Program-made: the position numbers and the translations under genes
Shown: one piece after another, positions 1 through 7,235 of the stretch
How positions within the stretch are numbered: the first letter of the stretch is position 1
Layout of the letters: each line of letters starts with the position of its first letter
NCBI GenBank assembly: GCA_021792655.1
Contig: JAJYUG010000001.1
Coordinates: 77,090-112,194 of the forward strand
Direction of reading: 5' to 3'
Length of the DNA stretch: 35,105 nucleotides
Source of the DNA: Thermoplasmata archaeon
GTDB lineage: Archaea > Thermoplasmatota > Thermoplasmata > Thermoplasmatales > Thermoplasmataceae
The notes under the pieces: generated by a model
Database searches by the model: none
What the model was told of the DNA's origin: nothing
What the model saw: only the letters and a program-made list of their open reading frames with translations

Positions 1-372
1 TACGCTTAATTATTTTTGTACTATCCCTGTCTAACTACCAATATGGGATACTGTTGTGATCCTTACTATCTTTCCATGCTATAGATTTATTTACCATCAT
101 TGATAGCGATTGCGTGTCTCCGGAGTATACATAGCGGATAAATACTATGTTTGTACTCATTTAGGCAGGTAATGGTTTTCCACTCAATACCATCCTCTTT
201 GATTCTAGCTGCTCATTATGATGCATATTCTACTTCGTTTCAACAACGATTCTACCGTATTTCGGCCTATTCCATAAAATAAGATCAATAGCTGAAGGAT
301 AGAACATGGCATACTAATCGCCGCAGAACATTGAAGAACCCTAATTTATATATTCGGGCGGCATTTACTCGT
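1..372. other. Non-coding stretch, no supported gene
   Basis: I see no convincing gene here. The only small ORF that looks at all protein-like is on the minus strand at 35-160 (41 codons). It has a stop directly before its ATG, no TATA-like box at the usual leaderless distance and no Shine-Dalgarno sequence, so I do not call it. The right end holds the TATA-like box of the zinc-ribbon gene that follows. Confidence 0.5.
345..353 (+). promoter_or_regulatory. TATA-like box of the zinc-ribbon gene
   Basis: The AT stretch TTTATATAT is centred 24 bases before the ATG at 373. This is the spacing of an archaeal leaderless promoter. It argues that translation starts at 373 and not at the upstream in-frame TTG at 331, which lies before the box. 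Confidence 0.55.
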
Positions 373-513
373 ATGACCGAAGAAGATGTTCCCGAAGGAA
401 AACTCTGGGTATGTCTGCATTGCGGCAAGCGGGTCAGGCGCACTTCACACCCTGGAGATTTTACCGGCGGGGCGTGTCCAGCACGAAGTGACGGCCGCCA
501 CAACTACAGTTGA
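373..513 (+). CDS. Small zinc-ribbon-like protein (46 aa)
   Basis: This encodes a 46-residue basic protein. It begins with an acidic stretch, followed by a CLHCGK knuckle (C-x2-C) and then GGACP and GRHNY. The last Cys and His could complete a C-x2-C...C-x(n)-H zinc site. Many small bacterial and archaeal proteins share this CxxCGK...G-CP...H layout, but their function is unknown to me. I chose the ATG at 373 because a TATA-like box lies 24 bases upstream, implying a leaderless transcript. The gene stands alone, with 275 bases before the convergent tRNA-Arg gene. It could be a nucleic-acid-binding or accessory metal protein; nothing in the context decides. Confidence 0.5.
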   Translation: MTEEDVPEGKLWVCLHCGKRVRRTSHPGDFTGGACPARSDGRHNYS

Positions 514-787
514 ATACGCAGGCAGTAGTTTTAAAAGGCGTATAATTCAGATTATAAACTTTCTGAGTGTCGGGATAGACTCCAGATCTGGATTCCCTTT
601 GAGAAAATACTATCGTTGATATGTCCCTTTCTGGGGCAGTAACTTTTATACTTCTTTTTTTGTTTATCCATCACCTGAAAAAGCCATCATAGTTGTTCCA
701 GTTAGAACAAATGTAGCGAAAATGTTTCTACTTATAAATCAAATTGATACATGCACATTTTAGGGCATCGTATCACTCTAAACATAA

Positions 788-861
788 CGGGTCTGCCGGG
801 ATTTGAACCCGGGTCTCCGGCTTCGAAGGCCATAAGGATATCCTGGCTACCCCACAGACCC
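788..861 (-). tRNA. tRNA-Arg (anticodon TCG)
   Basis: The cloverleaf folds on the minus strand. The acceptor stem GGGTCTG/CAGACCC is fully paired, with G73 as discriminator and no encoded CCA. The D arm has a U13-U22 mismatch like the other tRNA-Arg in this window. The anticodon loop CTTCGAA gives anticodon TCG (codon CGA). The T arm is CCGGG-TTCAAAT-CCCGG. The anticodon stem has four pairs, one of them G-U, and an A27-G43 mismatch at the top. No intron is seen. A TATA-like box at 882-890 lies about 25 bases before the 5' end. Confidence 0.9.
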
Positions 862-881
862 ATTCCTCATTGCACACTTTC

Positions 882-890
882 ATAAAGAAT
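882..890 (-). promoter_or_regulatory. TATA-like box of tRNA-Arg(TCG)
   Basis: On the minus strand this reads ATTCTTTAT, centred about 25 bases before the mature 5' end at 861. This suggests transcription starts at or very near the tRNA itself. It lies just beyond the 3' end of the small Cys-rich ORF at 905-1141. Confidence 0.4.
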
Positions 891-904
891 TGATCTTGCA
901 GGGA

Positions 905-1141
905 TCAGAATTTAAGTGTGGACTGAACTTCATTCCCATGAGGAAATAGGTTGTCTATGTTACCTTCTGATTCAATATAATCAAACAAAGAGTATAACGG
1001 CTTCACTTTCTTTGACCTCTCTGGTCTGTACGGCGTAAGGAAATTGAAACAGATTGAGCATTTTGTCACAAACGATGATACCATGCGGCAATTCCCGTCT
1101 GAATTGTAGATACAGAGTTCGGTATTCGGAATGTAGTTCAC
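905..1141 (-). CDS. Cys-rich small protein coupled to the ATPase gene
   Basis: This encodes 78 residues starting from a GTG that overlaps the TGA stop of the 872-residue ATPase gene (GTGA). This 4-base overlap is typical of translational coupling and is the main reason to believe the ORF. Four cysteines lie in the first 31 residues as C-x7-C-x9-C-x2-C, which could bind zinc; the rest is charged and aromatic, with no membrane segment. I do not recognise a family. The ORF on the opposite strand (1054-1311) looks like a shadow. If real, the product is probably made together with the ATPase and may act with it. The alternative is a chance ORF in the 3' untranslated region. Confidence 0.42.
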   Translation of the reverse strand: MNYIPNTELCIYNSDGNCRMVSSFVTKCSICFNFLTPYRPERSKKVKPLYSLFDYIESEGNIDNLFPHGNEVQSTLKF

Positions 1142-3756
1142 CGCCTGAGGATTTCGGCTATCTTGGCCATCTCTGCAGAAGCCTTCTTCCCCGTAAATAT
1201 TCCCTTTATGAGTCCTATGACAGAATCATCGTCTGCAAATTTGGCCCTCGCAAGCCCGAGGATAAGAAATGGATAAAATATCACGTTGTAAAGCGCGCTT
1301 CCATCCCATAGGTCAGATACAATTTTCCTTGACTCACTATAGAACGTTTCGGAATCTCCTCTCTTCAAGGCCATTGCAGCATCCAGTGCCCTGGCTGAAT
1401 AGTCAAATTTCATAACACCTGTGCCGGTTGGAAGAGGGCTCAATTTTAGTATTTCATCGAATCTTTCAGTTGCGATAAGGTATATTATCTTGTTCAGTAG
1501 CGTTGTCAACTTGCTGCTGAAGTCCCCCATCTCTTCAGAATACTTCTCAGAAGCCTTTAAAGCCATTTCAGCTTCATTTTTCATTCCTTTCATAACAAAT
1601 ATGTTTGACCAGAAACCAAGGTAAAGAGGTATAAAATCTTCCAGCGAATTGAAAACGGTATTGAAATACTTGAGGTCTAGTTCCGAAACTTTGCCCATTT
1701 TAACCATTATGAGGTGTCGCAGGCTTTCGGACGCGTTTTTCCAGTCAGGGTTTTCCGTCAGGTTGGAAATTTCTACAGCTCTCTCCGAGAAGGGCAATGC
1801 CTTTGCAAAGTCCAGGGCCTCAGTATAGAAAGCAGCTATGTACCTATTATAGATAAATCGTATGTCATTGTCCTGAACAATATCCAAAAGACCGTCCATG
1901 GTCTTCTCATACGACAGGGACTCTTGATTTTTGCCAATAATGTGTAGTATGTCCATGATATTGTAAACGGCGTAGGTCCTGATTCCTACGTCTCCATTTA
2001 TATATGTATTCTCCAGCAACTCCCTGAGCATGTCTAATGCCTTCTGGAAATTGCCTTCGAAACTTTCAATGATTGCAAGGTCGTGCATATTCCTGTTCAT
2101 CTGGCGGATTTTTCCGCGCTTCCTTTCAATCTCCAATGCTTCGCCATACAGCTTCTTTGCCTTGTCAAGCTTGAATATATCGGCATTTGCCGCAGCCATT
2201 GTCGTAAGTACCTCATCAATCTGTTCATTTACGCTATATGCTTGTGCTATTTCCATCGCTTCACTTGCCATTATAAGGGCTTGCGACGATTTCTTGGTTC
2301 TGAGAAGATAAGACCCCTTGGCAACCATTGCCATTACCCTTTCCTCCGGTGAGAGACTCTTGTCGGCAAGCAGCCTCTCTATTATTGTGGCTGCTTCATC
2401 ATTTCTTCCCAGGTAGATGAGAGCAGAAGCTGCCTTCAGCTCGGGTTCCTTTCCAGCGATGTCGCTGAAGTCGTTTTCCCTGAAGCATTTGAGAGATTGT
2501 TCAAACTTGCCCACAAAATAAAGGGAATTGCATTTGATCAACACAGCATAGCGTTTAGTACCGGAATCCAGCTTATCCTCTACAAGATCAAGGAACGCAA
2601 TAAGATCCATGGGTGAAACAAAGGAGTTGATAAGCTGCTTCCATTTGCTTCTTAAAATTTCTCCTATCCTATCGTAAAGCCCTCTCTCTCTCAGTATATT
2701 CAGTTTTGTCTGGAGTGATAATTCATCAAATGAAGAACTGTTGATCAACTGATCTGCAATGTCGAGTTTCCTTACATCTGAAACTTTTGAACGTATTATG
2801 TCCGTCATCCTGCGCCCGGAGATTCTATATTTAAAATTGTTGATGGCTATTATCCCGTTGCTGTCCAGTGATTCCATTACCTTGTAGAGGTCTGATTTTG
2901 ATACCGAAGTTATCCTGCTTATGACATCGAGATCGAGTTCCTCCCCGCTCAGTGCCATGGTCCCTGCGACTTTCATCTCAGTCTCGGAGAGATCAGCGAT
3001 CTTCTTTGCGTAATAATCATCTATTGCAGGCGGTATGGGAAGAAACCTGAAAAGGGCCTCATTCACTTCCTTTCTGTCGTTGATAATTCCTATATCTTCA
3101 TAATATTTCATAGCATAGTTTATCGTGTTAAGGTCTCCAGAGGATAGCCTGAAAAGGTCCATCGTAAAGTTCTCAGGAAGTTTGTAGCCCATCATCTGGG
3201 TGTAAAATCTGGCATCATCATAGTTCGGTTCCCTGAGGTTAATTATGTGTATCTGTGGTTCCGTTGCAGAAACGATGATAAAATTAAACTCTGAGGTATA
3301 CCCCTGGTTTCTCTTTGGCTCATTGTATGTACCAATCAATGAAAATCCTTGTTTAAGTGCAGTTCTGGAAAGGTACAGGAAAAGGTCCTGGCTTGAAGTG
3401 TTCAGCCGTTCAATCCCCTCAATTATTACAAGAATTCTCAAGCCTTTATTATCCGTGAAAAAATTATCGAATTTCCTTATTATTTCATTCATACCTCGCT
3501 CTTCAACCGTGTCATACATTGCGTTGAGTATATAGTTAAACGGCTGGTACGGCATCGATTCCTGGGCTATGTTCCCGGGGAACCTGTATACGAGGTACCC
3601 GTGTTCAGTTGCCAGTGTCTGTGCCATGTCCATAATTTTTTTCTTTCCTCCCGGAAATTTTCCGGATACTAAATGTGTGGAAATCCCCTGTTCTCCTTCC
3701 GAAAGGAATTTCCTGATATGATCCCATGTGGATTGCAGGGAATCTAATTTTTCCAT
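1138..3756 (-). CDS. STAND-like ATPase with winged helix and TPR-type repeats
   Basis: This 872-residue protein has three regions. Residues 20-230 resemble a STAND/AAA+ nucleotide-binding domain. The P-loop position reads GKFPGGKK (residues 32-39), that is GxxxxGK followed by Lys where Ser/Thr is expected. The Walker B strand is LRILVIIEGIERL (106-118), with E-G in place of the usual acidic pair. Residues about 245-320 look like a winged-helix domain. From about 350 to the end the protein is helical with TPR/MalT-type repeats. This layout fits a signal-integrating scaffold or regulator, but ATP binding and hydrolysis may be weakened. The ATG at 3756 has a TATA-like box (3781-3788) about 28 bases upstream. 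It is divergent from the orphan gene at 3840 and overlaps the small ORF at 905-1141. The target is unknown. Confidence 0.7.
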   Translation of the reverse strand: MEKLDSLQSTWDHIRKFLSEGEQGISTHLVSGKFPGGKKKIMDMAQTLATEHGYLVYRFPGNIAQESMPYQPFNYILNAMYDTVEERGMNEIIRKFDNFFTDNKGLRILVIIEGIERLNTSSQDLFLYLSRTALKQGFSLIGTYNEPKRNQGYTSEFNFIIVSATEPQIHIINLREPNYDDARFYTQMMGYKLPENFTMDLFRLSSGDLNTINYAMKYYEDIGIINDRKEVNEALFRFLPIPPAIDDYYAKKIADLSETEMKVAGTMALSGEELDLDVISRITSVSKSDLYKVMESLDSNGIIAINNFKYRISGRRMTDIIRSKVSDVRKLDIADQLINSSSFDELSLQTKLNILRERGLYDRIGEILRSKWKQLINSFVSPMDLIAFLDLVEDKLDSGTKRYAVLIKCNSLYFVGKFEQSLKCFRENDFSDIAGKEPELKAASALIYLGRNDEAATIIERLLADKSLSPEERVMAMVAKGSYLLRTKKSSQALIMASEAMEIAQAYSVNEQIDEVLTTMAAANADIFKLDKAKKLYGEALEIERKRGKIRQMNRNMHDLAIIESFEGNFQKALDMLRELLENTYINGDVGIRTYAVYNIMDILHIIGKNQESLSYEKTMDGLLDIVQDNDIRFIYNRYIAAFYTEALDFAKALPFSERAVEISNLTENPDWKNASESLRHLIMVKMGKVSELDLKYFNTVFNSLEDFIPLYLGFWSNIFVMKGMKNEAEMALKASEKYSEEMGDFSSKLTTLLNKIIYLIATERFDEILKLSPLPTGTGVMKFDYSARALDAAMALKRGDSETFYSESRKIVSDLWDGSALYNVIFYPFLILGLARAKFADDDSVIGLIKGIFTGKKASAEMAKIAEILRR

Positions 3757-3780
3757 GGCATAACTCTAAACAATGGGTGG

Positions 3781-3818
3781 TATTAAATGTTAACGAGTAA
3801 GCTAGCCAATCTTTATAG
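3781..3818. promoter_or_regulatory. Divergent promoter pair between ATPase and family A gene
   Basis: Two TATA-like boxes face away from each other. TATTAAAT (3781-3788) serves the minus-strand ATPase and is about 28 bases from its ATG at 3756. CTTTATAG (3811-3818) serves the plus-strand gene and is about 25 bases from its GTG at 3840. The boxes are about 30 bases apart, so one bound regulator could affect both genes. Confidence 0.5.
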
Positions 3819-3839
3819 TCTCAACAAAAATTATACAAG

Positions 3840-4775
3840 GTGGAAAGATTAGAAAATAACATCCTCGATATGGAATGCAATCTTTCTGTAACCGGAAACC
3901 TGCAAATGTTTCAGATATCGAAAAAATTTCAGATATTTGCACCAGCTATGCCCTTAATCAGGAAAAACAAGGCCGAGATTTTCTTTTTCTTGCCGGAAGA
4001 ATCCAGCCAGAATATTGAAAGGAGGATATTCCTCGAAAAGTACCAGGCTAAACTTTCCAACAAAACCTGGTTCATTTTGATAAGTAGCGATAATCTAGCA
4101 GATATCCTGCCACTTGTTCAGCTTTCGGAGATAAAATCGGTCTATTTCGAAATGATGTACATGCAGGAAGGTGTCTTTAACATTAACTTCAAATTCCACA
4201 GTTCTGACATAAAAACTGTATCGAGCTACATAATGGAGGCTCTATCCTCAAGCACTCAAAACCTGTCCATAAAACTGGCGTATATGGGATCAAGGAAAAG
4301 TGTCGAGGATTCATTGAGAGTAATTTCCTCACATTTCATGCTTTATTCAGTTACATTTGCATCCAAGCCGCCTTCGCAGAACAAGCTGATTGAAGAAAAC
4401 CCCCTTGGTCTTGAATGGAGGAGATTCATCAGATTTCCCAGTGAGGAGGAAAACATACACGGGTTATATAAGATAATGGGAAAGCCCCACTCACTCAACA
4501 GTGTTAACGTAATAAGCGAGGCGGATGGAATCTATGAGACTGTCACAACAAACCCTGTTCTTAACGAATTTTCCCTTATGGCTAACTCCCAGTCTCTGGC
4601 AAGATTCTGTGAAAATCAGGAGTTCGACGGAAACATCCTCCTGTCTTCTTTTGTAACTATGGAGAGCCATCTTCACTCATATATATCGCTGGTTGACGAA
4701 CTTAATAAGAAGTTTAAGGACTGGTCTATTTACATTGAAAGAGTGATTCCAGTTTCTGATATCACTTCTCAGTAG
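3840..4775 (+). CDS. Orphan protein, family A (paralogue of the gene at 17545)
   Basis: This encodes a 311-residue soluble protein of unknown function with no signal peptide or clear membrane segment. It shares several blocks in the same order with the product at 17545-18456: a FxFHSS block near residue 122, a YMG/YLG block about 30 residues later, NPLGxxWRRFI near residue 190, and an ET-x-TNPV block near residue 235. The two are therefore paralogues of similar length. The middle resembles neither an enzyme nor a DNA-binding fold that I know. The start is a GTG, supported by a TATA-like box about 25 bases upstream (leaderless). The gene is divergent from the ATPase/TPR gene, and its last 7 bases overlap the convergent pyrK. 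It could be a lineage-specific regulator or sensor; that is a guess from context. Confidence 0.6.
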   Translation: MERLENNILDMECNLSVTGNLQMFQISKKFQIFAPAMPLIRKNKAEIFFFLPEESSQNIERRIFLEKYQAKLSNKTWFILISSDNLADILPLVQLSEIKSVYFEMMYMQEGVFNINFKFHSSDIKTVSSYIMEALSSSTQNLSIKLAYMGSRKSVEDSLRVISSHFMLYSVTFASKPPSQNKLIEENPLGLEWRRFIRFPSEEENIHGLYKIMGKPHSLNSVNVISEADGIYETVTTNPVLNEFSLMANSQSLARFCENQEFDGNILLSSFVTMESHLHSYISLVDELNKKFKDWSIYIERVIPVSDITSQ

Positions 4776-5518
4776 TTGAGATATATGCGCCTGCCGGATT
4801 CAGTCAGCTTGGTCCTACCAAATTCTGTCATTCCCCGCATTTCCTCAATTGAGAATATTGATCCATCCCTGCACAGTTGAAAGCCGTCAACCGAGCAGGA
4901 GTCGCAGACACCTATTCCACACTTCATCAGGCGTTCCATGGCGAATTCAGCTCTGATTTGCCTGCTGTTAAGGAAATCATATATTTTCTTTAGCATGATC
5001 TCAGGTCCGCACACATATGTCATTTTATATTTCTCCAGATCTATGGTACCGAGGGCATCGATGGGATTTCCACGAATTCCAGCAGAACCGTCATCCGTAA
5101 CCTCAAAAACCTTCCCCCCCTTTATTCTGTCACTGAAGAGAAGTTCAGCAGCAGTTCTCGCGGAGACTATGGCATCACTATCCTTTGTGATGAGAGGTCT
5201 GAGGGAAGCCATTCCAGAACCGCCCCCTACCAGAAGTGTTGGTCCCCTGACAGTTGAGAAAGGCCTTCCATAGGGTCCCCTGAAAAAAATCCTGGATCCT
5301 TTAGTGAGCTTTGTGATAGCGTCTGATGCTGGCCCATAGCTCTTTACAGTGATTGATTTTATTGTGTCGGTTGAGGACAGTGAGATAGGTATTTCGCCTG
5401 TTCCAGGGACCCAAGCCATAATGAACTGCCCTGGCTTTGCCTCCTGTTTCCACTCAAAGTATATTGTTTTCACTGTGGGTGTGTTTTCTTCCACGTTGAT
5501 GACTTCAGAGTGCATCAT
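4769..5518 (-). CDS. pyrK: Dihydroorotate dehydrogenase electron-transfer subunit PyrK
   Basis: This is the 249-residue iron-sulfur flavoprotein subunit that passes electrons from PyrD to NAD+ in class 1B dihydroorotate dehydrogenase (pyrimidine synthesis, cytosol). The N-terminal half is an FAD-binding barrel with the flavin segment EIPISLSS (residues 42-49); the Arg usual at the start of this motif in bacterial PyrK is not present. The nucleotide-binding turn is VGGGSGMASLRPL (97-109). The C-terminal [2Fe-2S] ligands are C200, C205, C208 and C216, the expected C-x4-C-x2-C-x(n)-C spacing. Length is normal for the family. It follows pyrD directly: its ATG-ATG start overlaps the pyrD TGA, so the two are translationally coupled. 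Confidence 0.9.
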   Translation of the reverse strand: MMHSEVINVEENTPTVKTIYFEWKQEAKPGQFIMAWVPGTGEIPISLSSTDTIKSITVKSYGPASDAITKLTKGSRIFFRGPYGRPFSTVRGPTLLVGGGSGMASLRPLITKDSDAIVSARTAAELLFSDRIKGGKVFEVTDDGSAGIRGNPIDALGTIDLEKYKMTYVCGPEIMLKKIYDFLNSRQIRAEFAMERLMKCGIGVCDSCSVDGFQLCRDGSIFSIEEMRGMTEFGRTKLTESGRRIYLNY

Positions 5519-6423
5519 TTTCTGATCGCCGCTCCGATGATCTCACGTATGGACTCAATCTTTTCTGCCTTCATTATCTTACCAGTTTCCAGAGACAGTT
5601 GTTTGAAAATATCCCTTCCATCTGAATGTACAGCAGTTCCAACTTCGACGCAGGATGCTCCAGCCATTATGTATTCCAGGGCATCTTCGCCGGTACGGAT
5701 TCCTCCGACCCCTATTATTTCCTTCCCGGTTTCCCGCTTCACCTCATATACATATCGAATGCCCACAGGTTTTATGCAAGGCCCAGACAGTCCCCCATAG
5801 GAATTGCTGAGTACAGGCATTCTTGCGTAGATGTCAATAGCCATTGCCTTTACCGTATTTATGAGGACGTACGCATCAGCTTTCTCTGCCGCCTTTGCGA
5901 TTTCCAGGATGTCACTAATATTCGGGCTCAGCTTAGCAAAAACCGGTATTTTTACCGATCGCTTCACTTCGCCAACTATGGACTCGACAAGATCCGGATC
6001 AGATCCTACCTCCTGGCCGAATCCCTTCACGTGCGGACAGGAGAGGTTAAGCTCAATTGCAGAAGCCCCATATTCTTCCATCTTCCTGGATAATAAGGCA
6101 AACTCTTCTGCAGTTGATCCAAATACACTTCCAATTACCGGCTTCATGGATTCTCTTGCAATCTTCATCTCTTCCCCGAAATTGTCGATTCCAGGATTCG
6201 CAAGCCCAATTGCATTGATCATGTTCCTCCCGTCAATCTCTACGACAACAGGAGTACGGTATCCGCTCCTTTCAGAGATACCGATGGATTTAGTCACAAC
6301 AGCTGCAGCTCCTTCGTCCAGTACTCTCTTCATCGTGTAGCCATTTTCATCCAGTATGCCTGAAGCGAGAATAAATGGGTTATCGAGCCTGATACCGGAT
6401 ATCTGCGTATTTAATCTGTTCAT
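5515..6423 (-). CDS. pyrD: Dihydroorotate dehydrogenase, catalytic subunit PyrD (class 1B)
   Basis: This 302-residue FMN TIM barrel oxidises dihydroorotate to orotate. Visible signatures are LDNPFILASG near the N terminus, the lysine of VVTKSIG (K45), the catalytic-loop cysteine in ELNLSCPH (C129), the FMN-contact lysine in FAKLSPN, and the C-terminal phosphate loop VGGIRTGEDAL followed by GASCVEVGTA. A Cys base together with an adjacent pyrK defines the class 1B, NAD+-linked enzyme. An ATG at 6495 would add 24 residues unlike the family. I prefer the ATG at 6423, because a TATA-like box (6453-6460) lies between the two and the family N terminus begins there. The next gene upstream is about 100 bases away, so pyrD probably has its own promoter and heads pyrDK. 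Confidence 0.92.
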   Translation of the reverse strand: MNRLNTQISGIRLDNPFILASGILDENGYTMKRVLDEGAAAVVTKSIGISERSGYRTPVVVEIDGRNMINAIGLANPGIDNFGEEMKIARESMKPVIGSVFGSTAEEFALLSRKMEEYGASAIELNLSCPHVKGFGQEVGSDPDLVESIVGEVKRSVKIPVFAKLSPNISDILEIAKAAEKADAYVLINTVKAMAIDIYARMPVLSNSYGGLSGPCIKPVGIRYVYEVKRETGKEIIGVGGIRTGEDALEYIMAGASCVEVGTAVHSDGRDIFKQLSLETGKIMKAEKIESIREIIGAAIRK

Positions 6424-6452
6424 GGTGTCCTTCTTCAGCAGATCATCGCTGG

Positions 6453-6460
6453 TTATAAAA
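6453..6460 (-). promoter_or_regulatory. TATA-like box of pyrD
   Basis: On the minus strand this reads TTTTATAA, centred about 33 bases before the ATG at 6423. The predicted transcript would have a leader of only a few bases. The box lies downstream of the alternative ATG at 6495 and so argues against that start. Confidence 0.45.
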
Positions 6461-6523
6461 GGGTTAGGAGCAGTCCAGATAAAATACGCGAACATCCCCT
6501 TGAATGAATGATGGCATTGAGAT

Positions 6524-7024
6524 CTATTGGAATTCTTCTGCAGGGAAATGATCCAGGATTATTATCTTCTGTGAATCTCTTTTTGTGATTGCGGTATTAG
6601 TCTGTATCCTGATTCCATAAGCATAGAGGGTCGAATATATCATGTTGACTTCTATATTTGACAGGAACATGTTTCCACCAAGAAGCGAAAAGGCCCTGCA
6701 GGCGGTATTGTTAGCATACTTCATCACCAGCTGGTCGGAAACGGATAGGTACTCGCGGATAAGTTTATCCGTGATATCGTTGCTGATAACCACGCGAGAC
6801 GCTCCGGATACAAAGGTGTCAATAAGATCTGGAACCCTGTATGGGTAATTCATCACGACAAGCTCAAAATATTTTGACAAATTGCCATATAGCTTCAAAT
6901 TTGGAGCCCCTGACCTGATCGAATCCAGATCTACAACAAATAGGTCTTCAATACCACTTTTAAGCAGGTCTTCAAGTGTACGGTTATCTCTTATTTCTCC
7001 ATTCTGAATTGTGATGCATTCCAT
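6524..7024 (-). CDS. HisA-related TIM-barrel-like protein, short
   Basis: This encodes 166 residues from the ATG at 7024 (173 from the ATG at 7045). The segment DLFVVDLDSIRSGAPNLKLY matches the HisA/HisF 'DLD...G.pN' strand and phosphate region. It is followed by an alternating strand/helix pattern with a SGASRVVISND segment, also HisA-like. Archaeal HisA-related proteins of unknown function exist and are usually about 220-240 residues, so this copy is short and may lack part of the barrel. I do not see a complete active site. A TATA-like box (7048-7056) is about 28 bases before the ATG at 7024 but only 7 before the ATG at 7045, so I chose 7024. Location next to pyrDK could hint at nucleotide metabolism, but this is weak. 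Confidence 0.5.
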   Translation of the reverse strand: MECITIQNGEIRDNRTLEDLLKSGIEDLFVVDLDSIRSGAPNLKLYGNLSKYFELVVMNYPYRVPDLIDTFVSGASRVVISNDITDKLIREYLSVSDQLVMKYANNTACRAFSLLGGNMFLSNIEVNMIYSTLYAYGIRIQTNTAITKRDSQKIIILDHFPAEEFQ

Positions 7025-7047
7025 TGGACAGATATGGATGTTCATTC

Positions 7048-7056
7048 TATATAAAT
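7048..7056 (-). promoter_or_regulatory. TATA-like box of the HisA-like gene
   Basis: On the minus strand this reads ATTTATATA, one of the best TATA matches in the window. Its centre is about 28 bases before the ATG at 7024. It decides the start, because the alternative ATG at 7045 would lie between the box and the expected transcription start. Confidence 0.55.
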
Positions 7057-7176
7057 AGATGAATCATTATCTGCAGTGATAAGGAATGTCATAGGAAATT
7101 TATCCGTTGGAAAGATATATGTTAAGATTTATAAGAATTTTTAGATGCCTGCTGCACTAAGCACCAAAAAATTATA

Positions 7177-7192
7177 ACTGCATATGTGCAGT
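7177..7192. promoter_or_regulatory. Perfect 16-base dyad upstream of the Usp promoter
   Basis: ACTGCA-TATG-TGCAGT is a perfect inverted repeat with 6-base arms and a 4-base spacer. It ends 13 bases before the TATA-like box (7206-7215) of the gene at 7236. This is where an archaeal activator, or a repressor blocking TFB, could bind. A further CTGCAGTG occurs about 100 bases upstream. The role is inferred from position only. Confidence 0.4.
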
Positions 7193-7205
7193 CGTGGAAA
7201 GAAAA

Positions 7206-7215
7206 CATTAAATTT
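7206..7215 (+). promoter_or_regulatory. TATA-like box of the Usp gene
   Basis: CATTAAATTT is centred about 26 bases before the ATG at 7236, consistent with a leaderless transcript. Confidence 0.45.
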
Positions 7216-7235
7216 GCGTTGCCGTTAGCTTATCC

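Noticed and set aside
35-160. Minus-strand ORF of 41 codons in the first non-coding stretch
   Set aside because: It has a stop directly before the ATG, no TATA box at leaderless distance and no ribosome site. It may be chance or a remnant.
285-503. Minus-strand ORF opposite the zinc-ribbon gene
   Set aside because: Its composition is unlike a real protein and it overlaps a better-supported gene with a promoter.
642-661. TATA-like box and T run after the zinc-ribbon gene, as a possible small RNA
   Set aside because: There is no stable hairpin or C/D or H/ACA box between them, and spacing is too small for a transcript.
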